DNA from: Kitasatospora sp. NA04385
Lineage (GTDB): Bacteria; Actinomycetota; Actinomycetes; Streptomycetales; Streptomycetaceae
Assembly: GCF_013364235.1 (NCBI RefSeq)
Contig: NZ_CP054919.1
Location: 7,303,603 to 7,367,602 of the forward strand
Direction: 5' to 3'
Length of the DNA stretch: 64,000 nucleotides
Position 1 is the stretch's first letter. Every line of letters starts with the position of its first letter. Position numbers and translations under genes: made by a program. Shown here piece after piece: positions 7,921-16,106 of this stretch. Under the pieces are notes generated by a model. The model searched no databases, was not told the origin of the DNA, and saw only the letters and a list, made by a program, of their open reading frames with translations.

Positions 7921-8820
7921 TCAGACCAGCAGGTGCAGGCGCTGCGCGGCCGGGCCGACCCGGACGGTCTGGCCCCAGGTGAGCCGCAGCGCGTCAGACT
8001 CGATGCCGTCGCCGAACGCGACCAGGAGCTCCGACTCGACGGTCAGGACGAGCTGCTGCTCGGCGTCCAGCAGGCCCTCGACCCGGGAGGTGCCGGTCAC
8101 CGGGGACGGCCACGCCTCGCGGACGAACCAGGACAGGCGCGGCGCGGTCGGTGCGGGCAGGTCCAGTCGGCTGGAGCGCTCCAGCCACGCCGAGCGGCAC
8201 CAGCCGGTCGCGCCGGTGCCGGTGCCGACCAGCACCCCCGAGGACGCCTGCGACTCGGCCGCGCCGCCCGGCGCCGCCAGCCGGTAGCGGGCGGTCTGGT
8301 GGCCCGGCTGGCCGAGGTAGACCTCGTTCAGCGCGAGCAGCCGCTGGGTGTCGTCCGCGACAGCCTCCACCATCGTGCGCTGCTCCAGCCGCCGCTCCAC
8401 GCCCGGCAGGACGGCCGCCCGCAGCAGCGCCCCGGCCTGTTCGGCCCGGTGCCGGACCAGGACGCCCGGGTTGCGGCCCGGCTCGGCGTCGATGCCGACC
8501 ACCGGCTGGCCCGCCAGGTACTTCGCGGCGTTCGCGACCAGGCCGTCCTGGCCGACCACCACGACCACGTCCTCCGGGCCGAACAGGAACCGGTCCAGGT
8601 CGGCGCGCTCCACCCGGGCCTGGCGCCAGTCCAGCGGCACCGCCGCCGACACCTCGGCGAGCGCGCCGCGGGCCAGGTGGTGGCGCTGCTCGGCCTCGGC
8701 CAGCGAGCGGCCGCGCCGGGAGAGGAAGAACTCGGCCTGGCCGCGGGTGCCGTGCCGGGCGATCAGCTCCTCGTACTCGGTGCGCCGGTGGACCAGCACC
8801 ACGCGCGGGGCCAGGCTCAC
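7921..8820 (-). CDS. NAD kinase-like protein with altered GGDGT motif
   Basis: A 299-residue protein related to ATP-NAD kinases. It has the second family motif, GTGTGATGW, and the substrate-loop order VVVVGQDGLVANAAKYL followed by PVVGIDAEPGRNPGVLV. In true NAD kinases the first motif is GGDGT; here it reads G-Q-D-G-L, so catalytic activity is uncertain. The GTG start at 8820 overlaps the stop of the SPFH gene (GTGA), which implies translational coupling. Pairing with an SPFH protein suggests a joint role in NAD(P)-linked stress control at membranes or protein assemblies, which is inference. Confidence 0.7.
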   Translation of the reverse strand: MSLAPRVVLVHRRTEYEELIARHGTRGQAEFFLSRRGRSLAEAEQRHHLARGALAEVSAAVPLDWRQARVERADLDRFLFGPEDVVVVVGQDGLVANAAKYLAGQPVVGIDAEPGRNPGVLVRHRAEQAGALLRAAVLPGVERRLEQRTMVEAVADDTQRLLALNEVYLGQPGHQTARYRLAAPGGAAESQASSGVLVGTGTGATGWCRSAWLERSSRLDLPAPTAPRLSWFVREAWPSPVTGTSRVEGLLDAEQQLVLTVESELLVAFGDGIESDALRLTWGQTVRVGPAAQRLHLLV

Positions 8821-9902
8821 CGGACCGGCCCCTCGGGGGTGGCGGCCGGGGCGGCGGGAGTGGCGGTCGGGGCGGCAGGGGTGGCGAGGCGGGTGAGCAG
8901 GCCGGTGAGGACGTCCGGGGTGAGGGTGATGCTGTCGATCCGCGGCAGGTGCTCGGCCAGCCGGATCAGGGCCAGCGCCTGCAGCACCTCGGGGCCGGCC
9001 TGCTGGTGCGCGGCCAGCCAGGCCGCCTCGGCGGCGGCCTTCGCCTCGCCCAGCGCCCGTGCCGACTCGGCCTGCTGCGCGGCCAGCGTGCCCGTCGCCT
9101 CGGCCTCGGCGACCGCCATCCTGGTCCGGCGGGCCGCGTCCGCGTCGGTGCGGACCGCGTCCGCCGCGGCCTTCTGCTCCGCCTCGCGCCGCGCGTTGGT
9201 GCCCCGCTGGGCCACCAACTCCTCCTCGCGGCGGGCTAGTTCGATCTGGCTGGCGAGTTCGTTCTCGGCGATGGTGCGCTCCCGCTCGACCGCGACGGCG
9301 CGGCGCTCGTACGTCGCCCGGTCGGCCTCCTGCTGGACCTGCTCGCGGGCCGGGGTGCGCAGCGCCCGCTCCATCTCGGCCTCCGGCCGGACGGCGGTGA
9401 CCCGCACCGCGAGCACTGCCACCCCGATCTCGGCCAGCCGGGGTTCGGCAGCCAGGCCCTCGGCGATCCGCTCGCGGACGGCCGTCACGCCGTCGACCAG
9501 GGTGTCGGCGAGCGGGGTGCGGGCGATCAGCTGGAGCGCGTGCTGCTGGGCGGTCTCGGTCAGCAGGGTGCCGAGCTGGGCGAGCGGCTCGGCGCGCCAG
9601 CTGCCGGTGTCCGGGTCGATGCCGAAGTCGATGCGGGTGGCGGCGGTGGTCGGGTCGCTGATCCGGTAGGTGACGGTGGCCTGTACCGCGAGGTCTTGGA
9701 AGTCCGCCGTGCGGGCGTGGAACATCATCGCCAACTCGCGGTCGTCCGCCGGTACTTCGGAGATCGCGGCGGTGAGCGGCCGGAACCAGAAGGCCAGCCC
9801 GGTGCCCTCGTGGGCGAGCTGCCCGCCGCGCAGGTGGCGGATGTGGCTGGTGGGGGTGGAGCGGAGGTGGCGGAAGCCGAAGCGGCGCGTGATGTCGGCC
9901 AT
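8817..9902 (-). CDS. SPFH (band 7/prohibitin-like) domain protein
   Basis: A 361-residue protein. The N-terminal SPFH domain is about residues 20-185, ending in LAVRVTAVRPEAEMERALRTPAREQVQQ. A long charged coiled coil (about 185-290) rich in Glu/Arg/Ala follows, then a C-terminal helix and an Ala/Pro/Thr tail. No transmembrane helix is visible, which differs from flotillins anchored by an N-terminal hairpin. SPFH proteins build rings or scaffolds. It is the first gene of a two-gene operon with the NAD kinase-like protein. Two identical-architecture inverted repeats begin 24 bp upstream of its ATG. Confidence 0.85.
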   Translation of the reverse strand: MADITRRFGFRHLRSTPTSHIRHLRGGQLAHEGTGLAFWFRPLTAAISEVPADDRELAMMFHARTADFQDLAVQATVTYRISDPTTAATRIDFGIDPDTGSWRAEPLAQLGTLLTETAQQHALQLIARTPLADTLVDGVTAVRERIAEGLAAEPRLAEIGVAVLAVRVTAVRPEAEMERALRTPAREQVQQEADRATYERRAVAVERERTIAENELASQIELARREEELVAQRGTNARREAEQKAAADAVRTDADAARRTRMAVAEAEATGTLAAQQAESARALGEAKAAAEAAWLAAHQQAGPEVLQALALIRLAEHLPRIDSITLTPDVLTGLLTRLATPAAPTATPAAPAATPEGPVR

Positions 9903-9925
9903 GGGAGTCGCGGTGTCCTTTCTTT

Positions 9926-9974
9926 TCGTCGCGATGACGATAACGGGCGGTGGGCGTTGTCGTCAATACGACGA
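9926..9974. promoter_or_regulatory. Paired operators TCGTC-N5-GACGA
   Basis: Two 15-bp inverted repeats of identical build, TCGTCGCGATGACGA (9926-9940) and TCGTCAATACGACGA (9960-9974), lie 34 bp apart just upstream of the SPFH gene. The outer flanks also form a longer inverted repeat (CTTTTCGTCG at 9922-9931 with CGACGAAAAG at 9969-9978). The 34-bp spacing is about three helical turns, which suits cooperative binding of two repressor dimers. The regulator is not in the window; a Nudix-type NAD regulator (NrtR-like) is a speculative candidate. Confidence 0.65.
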
Positions 9975-10395
9975 AAAGGGGGCCGTCTTGTTTTTCGCGC
10001 CCGCCCTTCACCCGTCCGAGCGGCCTCCCGGGGCCCGGCGGCGGGGGGCGCCGGGCGGGTGCGGTCGGCGACCTAGGGTGCTGCTCGTGAAACCGTCCTG
10101 TGCTTCCCTGCACCCCGTCGTCGTGGCCGATCCCTGCGGGTGCGGGAGGGCTCCGTGGCGGGCCCGGCTGCCGGCGGGCCCGGCTGCCGGCGGTGTCGGC
10201 CGTGTCGGTCGCGGGGTTCCTGCTGGCTTCCGCTCTGGCCGCAACGGCTCCCGCTGCTTCCGCCGCGGCTCCTGCCGCTCCCGCCGCTCCTGCCGTGGCT
10301 TCCGCCGGGGTGGCTCCGGGCGCCGCCGACTTCCGGCCCCCGTCGTAGCCCGCCCCGGTCGGGCCCGTCCCGGCAGATTCAGGAGCCCGCACTCC
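9975..10395. other. Intergenic stretch with a possible small secreted-peptide ORF
   Basis: About 420 bp with no gene I can support. It contains a direct repeat of GGCCCGGCTGCCGGC around 10158-10190. A short open frame (10100-10348) has a hydrophobic stretch (VAGFLLASALAAT) followed by an Ala/Pro-rich tail and a good codon pattern in its second half. Its start is unconvincing and no ribosome site decides it, so it may be a decayed secreted-protein gene. Confidence 0.25.
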
Positions 10396-11367
10396 ATGGC
10401 CACCCGCCACCGCACCGACCCGCGCCCGACGAGACTCGCCGGGGCGCTCGCGGCAGCCGTCGCGCTCGCCCTCGCCCTCGCTCCGACCCCCGCTCGGGCC
10501 GCCCCCGTCCCCGTCCCCGCTGTCGACCACTCCGTGTACTGCGCCTCCCGGACCCACCCCGAACTGGCCGAGCGGCTGTCCCGCGACATCGCCGACGCCC
10601 TCCGGGGGCGGCAGTCCACCTCCGCCCTCGCCGTGCGCGACTCCGCCACCGGCCTGTCGTGCTTCCTCGACCCCGCCCGGCACTTCGACTCGGCGAGCAT
10701 CGTCAAGGTCACCATCATGGGCGCGGTGCTGAGGATCGCCTAGGACGAGGACCGGCCGCTGACCCCCTTCGAGGAGGAGAACCTGCGGCCGATGATCACC
10801 CGGTCCGACAACGACGCCGCGGTCCGGCTGTGGAAGTACGTCGGCCCGGTCCGGATGCAGGCCTTCCTCGACCTCGCGGGCCTGCGCGACACGGTCCTGT
10901 CGCCCGACGGTTTCGGGCTCACCCAGGTCACCGCCGCCGACGAGCTGAGGCAGCTGGACGTCTACACCACCGACCCCGACGTCCTCACCCCCGAGCACAA
11001 GGCGTACGGGCTGCGGCTCATGGCCGAGGTCGAGGCGGACCAGCGCTGGGGCACGCCGTTCGGGGCCCCGCCCGGCGTCACGGTGCACGTCAAGAACGGT
11101 TGGTTGCAACGCGCCACCCACGGCTGGCGCGTGCACAGCCTCGGCGTCTTCACCGGCCCCACCCGGGTCTACCGGATCGCCGTCCTCACCGACGACGACC
11201 CCACCGAGTCCTACGGCATCGGCACCGTCCAGCGGGTCTCCCGGCGGATCCACCGGGTCCTCGCCGAGCAGGCCGGCGAGGATCTCGGCAGGACCCTCCC
11301 CGGCACCCCCGACGTCACCGCGCCGGAGACCGGCGACGGCTCCGTCCCCGCCGTCGGGGAGCGGTGA
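10396..11367 (+). pseudogene. Class A beta-lactamase-like serine hydrolase interrupted by an amber codon
   Basis: A 323-codon frame encoding a secreted serine hydrolase of the class A beta-lactamase/DD-peptidase fold. It has a signal peptide (about residues 1-36, ending ARAA), the SIVK active-site tetrad (Ser101, Lys104), R-S-D-N-D (SDN at 137-139), and H-V-K-N-G where KTG is usual. One TAG at 10741-10743 (codon 116) splits it between active-site boxes; no frame change occurs and codon bias is undisturbed on both sides. CAG (Gln) to TAG is the simplest origin. Restart at 10792 would lack the nucleophile. It is therefore either a fresh nonsense pseudogene, a sequencing error, or a read-through case. 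Confidence 0.8.
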
Positions 11368-11460
11368 GGCGGCCGGGGGAGAAGCAAGCCTCTCCCGGGC
11401 CGGATCCCGTCAGGGGGTGAGCCGGTACGTTCCGTGCTCTGTAAAGTAATTGATGGACCG

Positions 11461-12330
11461 TCAGATTCCGGCCCGGGTCCGGGAAGTGGTGGAGATCGCC
11501 GCCAGGTCGTGCTCGCCGTGACCGTGGGCGACGGCCTGGAGCAGCGAGTCGCGCAGCAACGAGGCCAGCGGGAGCGGGACTTCGGCGTCGGCCCCGGCCG
11601 CCACGGCGAGGTTGACGTCCTTCAGGCCCAGCGCCAGGCGGAACCCGGCCGGTTCGAAGGACCGTTCGGTGATCATCGTCCCGTAGCCCGCGTACACCGG
11701 GCCGGGGAACAGGGAGTTGGTGAGCACGTCGAGCAGCGCCGCCGGGTCGAGCCCGCTGGCCTCGGCGAGCGCCGCCGCCTCCGAGAACGCCTCGATCGCC
11801 GACACCAGCAGGAAGTTGGCGCTGATCTTCGCGACGTTGGCCGCCGCCGGATCTTCGCCGAGCGGCCAGGTGCGGCGTCCCATCGCCTCGAACAGCGGTG
11901 CCAGCCGCGCGAGTTCGGCGGACGGCCCGGCGGCCAGGATGTTCAGGTTTCCGGCCGCCGCGACGTCCGTCCGGCCCAGCACCGGCGCCGCGACGTACCC
12001 GATGCCGTGCCGGGCGTGGAGCTCGGTCGCCCGGCGGGCCAGCGCGGGCGAGACGGTGGCCATGTTGACGTGCGTGGCGGCCCGCGCGCCGGACAGCAAC
12101 TCGTCGTTCAGCAGCAGGCTTTCGACCGCCAGGTCGTCCGAGAGCATCGACACCACCACCTGCGCCCCGAACGCCTCGGCGAGCGACCCGGCCGCGGAGG
12201 CGCCGTCGGCGACCAGTTCGGCCACCGGCCCCGGCGAGCGGTTCCACACCCGCACCGCGTGCCCGGCCGCCAGCAGTCGGCGGGCCATCGCCCGGCCCAT
12301 GCCACCCAGTCCGATGAAACCGACGTCCAT
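11461..12330 (-). CDS. NAD(P)-dependent beta-hydroxyacid dehydrogenase family protein
   Basis: A 289-residue member of the 3-hydroxyisobutyrate/6-phosphogluconate dehydrogenase superfamily. It has the Rossmann start VGFIGLGGMGRAMARRLL, the VNMATVSP substrate motif, GxxG-like APVLGRTDVAAAGNL, and the catalytic lysine region ANVAKISANFLL. The C-terminal half is the all-alpha dimer domain (ALGLKDVNLAVAAG). Such proteins reduce or oxidise small 3-hydroxyacids, or act as imine reductases; the exact substrate is open. GGGAGG precedes the ATG at 12330. Confidence 0.88.
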   Translation of the reverse strand: MDVGFIGLGGMGRAMARRLLAAGHAVRVWNRSPGPVAELVADGASAAGSLAEAFGAQVVVSMLSDDLAVESLLLNDELLSGARAATHVNMATVSPALARRATELHARHGIGYVAAPVLGRTDVAAAGNLNILAAGPSAELARLAPLFEAMGRRTWPLGEDPAAANVAKISANFLLVSAIEAFSEAAALAEASGLDPAALLDVLTNSLFPGPVYAGYGTMITERSFEPAGFRLALGLKDVNLAVAAGADAEVPLPLASLLRDSLLQAVAHGHGEHDLAAISTTSRTRAGI

Positions 12331-12507
12331 GCGCAGTGCCTCCCATGCTTCCACCGGGCCGGGTCCGGCGGGCCGAGCCCGCCGGTCCGCACCCGATGGA
12401 TCTTGCTTCCGGTGCTTCGAGGTGATGCTACGGCGCGCGCGGGCCGATGACGCGGACCCGACCGGCGCGGTGCGGGGTGTCGCCGCCCGCGCCGCCGCTC
12501 TGGCACG

Positions 12508-13053
12508 ATGCCGGGCATGGTGACGGTGCGGACGGTGCATACGGCGGACCTCGACCCGGCGGCCCGGCGGGCGGCCCGGGAGTTGCTGTTCGAGGTGTTC
12601 GGCGCGGACGAGATGACCGAACAGGACTGGTCGCACTGCCTGGGCGGAATGCACGTACTCGCCTGGGAGGAGGGCGAGTTGATCGGCCATGCGGCGGTGG
12701 TGCAGCGCCGCCTGCTGAACGGCGGGCGCGTCCTGCGGACCGGCTACCTGGAGGGCGTGGCGGTCCGGCGGGACCGCCAACGGCGCGGCATCGGCGGGAA
12801 GGTGATGGACGAGGCGGAGCGCGTCGTCCGGGCCGCCCACGAGATCGGCGCACTCGGCGCCAGCGAGGCCGGGGTCCCGTTCTACCTCGCCCGCGGCTGG
12901 CGCCGCTGGCCCGGCCCGACCTGGGCGCTCGGCCCGCACGGGCGGCAGCGCACCCCCGAGGAGGACGGCGACATCTACCTGCTGGGCGGCGAAGGGGAGT
13001 TGGACCTCACCGCCGACCTGGTGTGCGACTGGCGCGAGGGCGACCTCTGGTGA
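12508..13053 (+). CDS. Aminoglycoside 2'-N-acetyltransferase-like GNAT protein
   Basis: A 181-residue GNAT protein that follows the AAC(2')-I plan closely: D-W-S-H-C-L-G-G-M-H near residue 45, HAAVVQRRLL, GYLEGVAVRRDRQRRGIGGK (acetyl-CoA pyrophosphate loop R-x-x-G-I-G), LGASEAGVPFYLARGW, GPTWALGP, T-P-E-E-D-G-D-I-Y and a C-terminal CDWREGDLW. Enzymes of this type acetylate the 2'-amine of gentamicin-like aminoglycosides and occur chromosomally in mycobacteria and other actinobacteria, where the natural role may differ. ATG at 12508 or 12517 are both possible. Confidence 0.82.
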   Translation: MPGMVTVRTVHTADLDPAARRAARELLFEVFGADEMTEQDWSHCLGGMHVLAWEEGELIGHAAVVQRRLLNGGRVLRTGYLEGVAVRRDRQRRGIGGKVMDEAERVVRAAHEIGALGASEAGVPFYLARGWRRWPGPTWALGPHGRQRTPEEDGDIYLLGGEGELDLTADLVCDWREGDLW

Positions 13054-13160
13054 CCTGACGCCCGTGCGGGACCGGCTCGTACGGGGTGGCCGGTGTGGGG
13101 CCGGTCGGTGCGGGTTCGGCCGGTGTGGGACCGGCTCGTGCGGGGCCGGTCGGCGCCGGT

Positions 13161-13889
13161 TCAGCTCCGGGGCGTGCCGCCGCCGTCGGCCAGGCGGGTC
13201 AGCCACTCGGCCAGGAGGCGCTGTTCGGCGTCGCTCAGCACGCCGCTGTCGTCGGGGAGGGCGGCCCGCAGCGCGCGGGCGGCGGGGGCGGGGCCGGACT
13301 CCGCGGCGGGGACGGCCGGTTCGGCACGGGTGACTGCCGCGACCATGGACTCGCGCAGGGTGGTCAGCAGCGCCGGATCGCGGCGCTCCGCGGGGGTGGC
13401 GTGCCAAGTGGCCACCACGCCCAGGCCGGTGGCCCGGATGACCTGGGCGGCCAGTTCCTCGTCGACCCGCAGCCACCCCGCGGCCGCCAGTCGGCGCACC
13501 CGGCCGTGGAGGATCTCCAGGCCCGCGCGGTGCGCCGCGCCCGACTCCGAACCGGTGGCCCTGCTCATCACGGCGAACAGCTCCGGGCGCGAGACCCCGA
13601 ACTCCACCACCGTGTCCCAGCCCCGGCGCAGTTCCTCCACCGGGTCCTCCGGGTCGGGGTCGAGCCGGGCGCGCTTGCTCTCCAGGAACTGCGCGTAGCC
13701 GTGCTCGGCGACCGCCTCCAGCAGCCCGTCCTTGTCGCCGAAGAGGCGGTAGATGGCGGGCGGCTGCACTCCGGCGGCGGCGGCGACCGCGCGGGTGCTC
13801 ATCGCGTCGGGGCCGCCGCTCTCCAGCAGCTCGACGGCGGCCTCGACGATGCGCCGCCGCGGGCCGTCGGTGGTGTCACGAGTGGGCAT
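13161..13889 (-). CDS. TetR-family transcriptional regulator
   Basis: A 242-residue repressor. The N-terminal helix-turn-helix is RRRIVEAAVELLESGGPDAMSTRAVAAAAGVQPPAIYRLFGDK in pattern (about residues 10-52), and the ligand domain is poorly conserved as usual. The start at 13889 (MPTRDTTDG) puts the DNA-binding domain near the terminus; an in-frame codon at 13919 would add ten residues. It is divergent to the NmrA-like reductase gene and probably controls it through the repeats at 13910-13959. Confidence 0.88.
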   Translation of the reverse strand: MPTRDTTDGPRRRIVEAAVELLESGGPDAMSTRAVAAAAGVQPPAIYRLFGDKDGLLEAVAEHGYAQFLESKRARLDPDPEDPVEELRRGWDTVVEFGVSRPELFAVMSRATGSESGAAHRAGLEILHGRVRRLAAAGWLRVDEELAAQVIRATGLGVVATWHATPAERRDPALLTTLRESMVAAVTRAEPAVPAAESGPAPAARALRAALPDDSGVLSDAEQRLLAEWLTRLADGGGTPRS

Positions 13890-13909
13890 GTATCGATGGT
13901 ACCGATTTC

Positions 13910-13959
13910 TTGATTCCACCGTTAGTTCCGGTGTTATCGTTGTTTTGATTCCACTGGAA
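13910..13959. promoter_or_regulatory. Repeat elements between the TetR and NmrA-like genes
   Basis: The decamer TTGATTCCAC occurs twice in direct orientation (13910-13919, 13945-13954), 35 bp apart. The second copy lies in the perfect palindrome TTCCACTGGAA (13949-13959). The stretch is AT-rich for this genome. It is a plausible operator for the divergent TetR regulator. Confidence 0.5.
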
Positions 13960-13978
13960 ACACGGTTGGGAGAACCCC

Positions 13979-14839
13979 GTGATCATCGTGACCGGAGCCA
14001 CCGGAGCACTCGGCCGCCGCATCGTCGAACGCCTCCTCGAACGACTTCCCGCCGACCGCGTCGGCGTCAGCGTCCGGGACCCCGGCAAGGCCGGGGACCT
14101 CGCCGATCGCGGCGTCCGCGTCCGGCCCGGCAGCTTCGACGCCCCCGCCTCGCTGGCCCACGCCTTCGAGGGCGCCGAACAGGTGCTGCTGGTCTCCCTC
14201 GACCGCACGGGCGAGGAGTGCGTCACCGGCCACCGCGCCGCGATCGACGCGGCCGTGCGGGCCGGGGCCGCCCGCATCCTGTACACCAGCCAGATGGGCG
14301 CCGCCCACGACTCGTGCTTCCAGGCCTGCCGCGACCACGCCCGCACCGAGGACCTGCTGCGCGCCACCGGCCGCCCCTGGACGGCGCTGCGCAACGGCTT
14401 CTACACCGCCAGCGCCCTGCGGTTCCTGGAGGCCGCCCGGCACACCGGCGACATCGCCCTGCCCGCCGACGGCCCGGTCGCCTGGACCGGCCACGACGAC
14501 CTCGCCGAGGCCGCGGCGGCGATCCTCACCGACGAAGGCCGCTTCGAGGGCCCCACCCCGCCGCTCACCGCCCCGGCCGCGCTCGACTTCGACGCCGTCG
14601 CCCGGCTGGCGGCCCGGGTCACCGGACGCTCCTTCGCCCGCACCGTCGTCTCCGACGAAGCCTTCCGCGAGCAGGCCGTGGCGCACGGCGCCCCCGCCCC
14701 GATCGCCGACCTGATGGTGAGCATCTTCGCGGCGGCCCGGGAGGGCGAGTTCGCCACCGTCGACCCGACCCTGGCCGAACTCCTCGGCCGGGAGCCCGCC
14801 GGCTTCCCCGCCCTGCTGGAGCGGGCCTGGGCCGCCTAG
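13979..14839 (+). CDS. NmrA-like NAD(P)-binding protein
   Basis: A 286-residue atypical short-chain dehydrogenase of the NmrA/QOR2 type. The Rossmann motif is IIVTGATGALGRRIVERLL at the extreme N-terminus, followed by the NADP-type VSVRDPGKA loop, then an ILYTSQMGA segment and LRNGFYTASAL. QOR2-like members reduce quinones with NADPH; others are redox-sensing regulators. The start is GTG at 13979, preceded by GGGAG. It is divergent to a TetR gene. Its stop overlaps the stop of a small opposite-strand ORF. Confidence 0.85.
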   Translation: MIIVTGATGALGRRIVERLLERLPADRVGVSVRDPGKAGDLADRGVRVRPGSFDAPASLAHAFEGAEQVLLVSLDRTGEECVTGHRAAIDAAVRAGAARILYTSQMGAAHDSCFQACRDHARTEDLLRATGRPWTALRNGFYTASALRFLEAARHTGDIALPADGPVAWTGHDDLAEAAAAILTDEGRFEGPTPPLTAPAALDFDAVARLAARVTGRSFARTVVSDEAFREQAVAHGAPAPIADLMVSIFAAAREGEFATVDPTLAELLGREPAGFPALLERAWAA

Positions 14840-14958
14840 GCATCTCGCCGTTCCTGCTCGGCCCGGTAGGGCGTGGTGTGGGCCCACCCGCCGGGCAGGG
14901 CCCGCTCCGCCTGCTCGGGCGTGGACGTCCAACGCCCGCCGCGTTCCTCGTCCGCCAT
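14836..14958 (-). CDS. Possible 40-residue protein of unknown function
   Basis: The open frame encodes a 40-residue hydrophilic protein (MADEERGGRWTSTPEQAE... ending EQERRDA) with strong G/C preference at third positions throughout, as in real genes of this chromosome. Its TAG overlaps the TAG of the convergent NmrA-like gene by two bases. No good ribosome-binding site precedes the ATG. I do not recognise the family. Confidence 0.4.
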   Translation of the reverse strand: MADEERGGRWTSTPEQAERALPGGWAHTTPYRAEQERRDA

Positions 14959-15064
14959 CGCGTGGTGCGGGCCCGATATCGGCTGATCCCTCCGTCCGGC
15001 GGCTCCCGCCCGGGGTGCGGGGCGGGCGGGGGTTTGTCGTGGCGGCCGCGGAAGCGGGGTGCGA

Positions 15065-15934
15065 CTACTGGTCGTTGGAGATCGCTTCCAGGCGGTCGGC
15101 CGGGCGGGGCCGGGTGGCGGTCAGGCGGGTGACGATCGCGGCGGTGGCCTCGGCCCCGGCCCGGTCGAGACGGTCGGCCGAGCCGCGCAGCAGGTGGCGG
15201 GCCTCCAGGGCGGCCAGGGCGACCAGCCCCGGCAGCAGGTCGGTGGAGCGGGCCGCCACCCAGCGGGTGCCCTGGGTGGCCATCCACCACAGGTCGGCCC
15301 CGCGGCCGGGCGCCGGTACCGCGAACGGGACGGGCGGTGGCCCGACCGGATGCCCGGCCGCGGCGAGCAGGGCGTGGAACTCGCGGGCGATCAACTGGTG
15401 GCCCACCGCGCTCGGATGCAGCCGGTCCGCGCTCAGCAGCTCGCGCCGCTGCGTCCAGGGCAGCTCCGCCAGGTGCAGGTGCGCCGCGCCGTAGTGCGCC
15501 GACAGCGCGTGCACCACCGCGTTGACGCCCCGCATCCGCCGGGCCAGCGGCCGGGCCAGTGGGGCGGGCAGCCCCAGCAGCCGGCCCGGATCGGGCAGGC
15601 AGGCGGTCAGCGGGACCGCCCCGATCGAGGTCAGCGAGGAGAGGACGGAGGCGAATCGGTGGGCCGTCGCCGCCAGGTCGAAGGAGGCCCGCAGGGTGTC
15701 GTTGCCGCCGACCAGCACCGCCGCGAACCGCGGGCGCAGGGCGAGCGCGGTGGGCAGTTGGGAGACCAGCAGGTCTCGGCTGAGCGCCCCGCTGGTGGCG
15801 AGGTTGCGGAACTCGACGGGACCGGGCGAGAGGGTAGGGGCGAGCAGCGCCGCCCAACCCCGCCACCCGCCGGGCACCGGATCGCCGACGCCCTCGGTGA
15901 GGGAGTCGCCGAGCGCGGCGAATCGAACTGTCAT
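15065..15934 (-). CDS. SGNH/GDSL hydrolase
   Basis: A 289-residue SGNH hydrolase. Block I is FAALGDSLTEGVGDP, the Gly block is NLATSGALS, block III is VLVGGNDTL and block V is SADRLHPSAVGH. A C-terminal extension of about 80 residues after block V (ATQGTRWVAARSTDLLPGL) is of a type seen in actinobacterial members with a conserved C-terminal region of unknown role. No export signal. GGAGGGA precedes the ATG at 15934. It is the last gene downstream of the two glycosyltransferase genes on the same strand, separated by 172 bp. Confidence 0.88.
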   Translation of the reverse strand: MTVRFAALGDSLTEGVGDPVPGGWRGWAALLAPTLSPGPVEFRNLATSGALSRDLLVSQLPTALALRPRFAAVLVGGNDTLRASFDLAATAHRFASVLSSLTSIGAVPLTACLPDPGRLLGLPAPLARPLARRMRGVNAVVHALSAHYGAAHLHLAELPWTQRRELLSADRLHPSAVGHQLIAREFHALLAAAGHPVGPPPVPFAVPAPGRGADLWWMATQGTRWVAARSTDLLPGLVALAALEARHLLRGSADRLDRAGAEATAAIVTRLTATRPRPADRLEAISNDQ

Positions 15935-16106
15935 CACGTCCCTCCGGTGGGGCTGGGGAAAGTGGCGGAACCGGTGGATCTGGTGGGCTGGGTGCACCCG
16001 GTGGACACGGTCGAACCGGTGGATGCGGCGGACCTGGGGGAACCGCCCGGGCGGGTCGAACTCCGGTGCGGGCAGCGGTGGTCGGGGCCGTCCGGTCCCC
16101 CTCGGC

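Noticed and set aside
10100..10348. Small ORF with hydrophobic stretch before the beta-lactamase-like gene
   Set aside because: Not listed as a gene because the start is weak, the first half has poor codon bias and it contains a local duplication; described only in the intergenic entry.
7921..11253. Very long minus-strand open frame of over 1100 codons
   Set aside because: Only the part up to the GTG at 8820 has protein-like composition; the rest is antisense or out of frame to the SPFH and beta-lactamase-like genes and arises from the lack of stops in GC-rich DNA.
13060..13160. Imperfect GC-rich repeats (GGGACCGGCTCGT-type) between the GNAT and TetR genes
   Set aside because: Low-complexity sequence without clear symmetry or promoter features.
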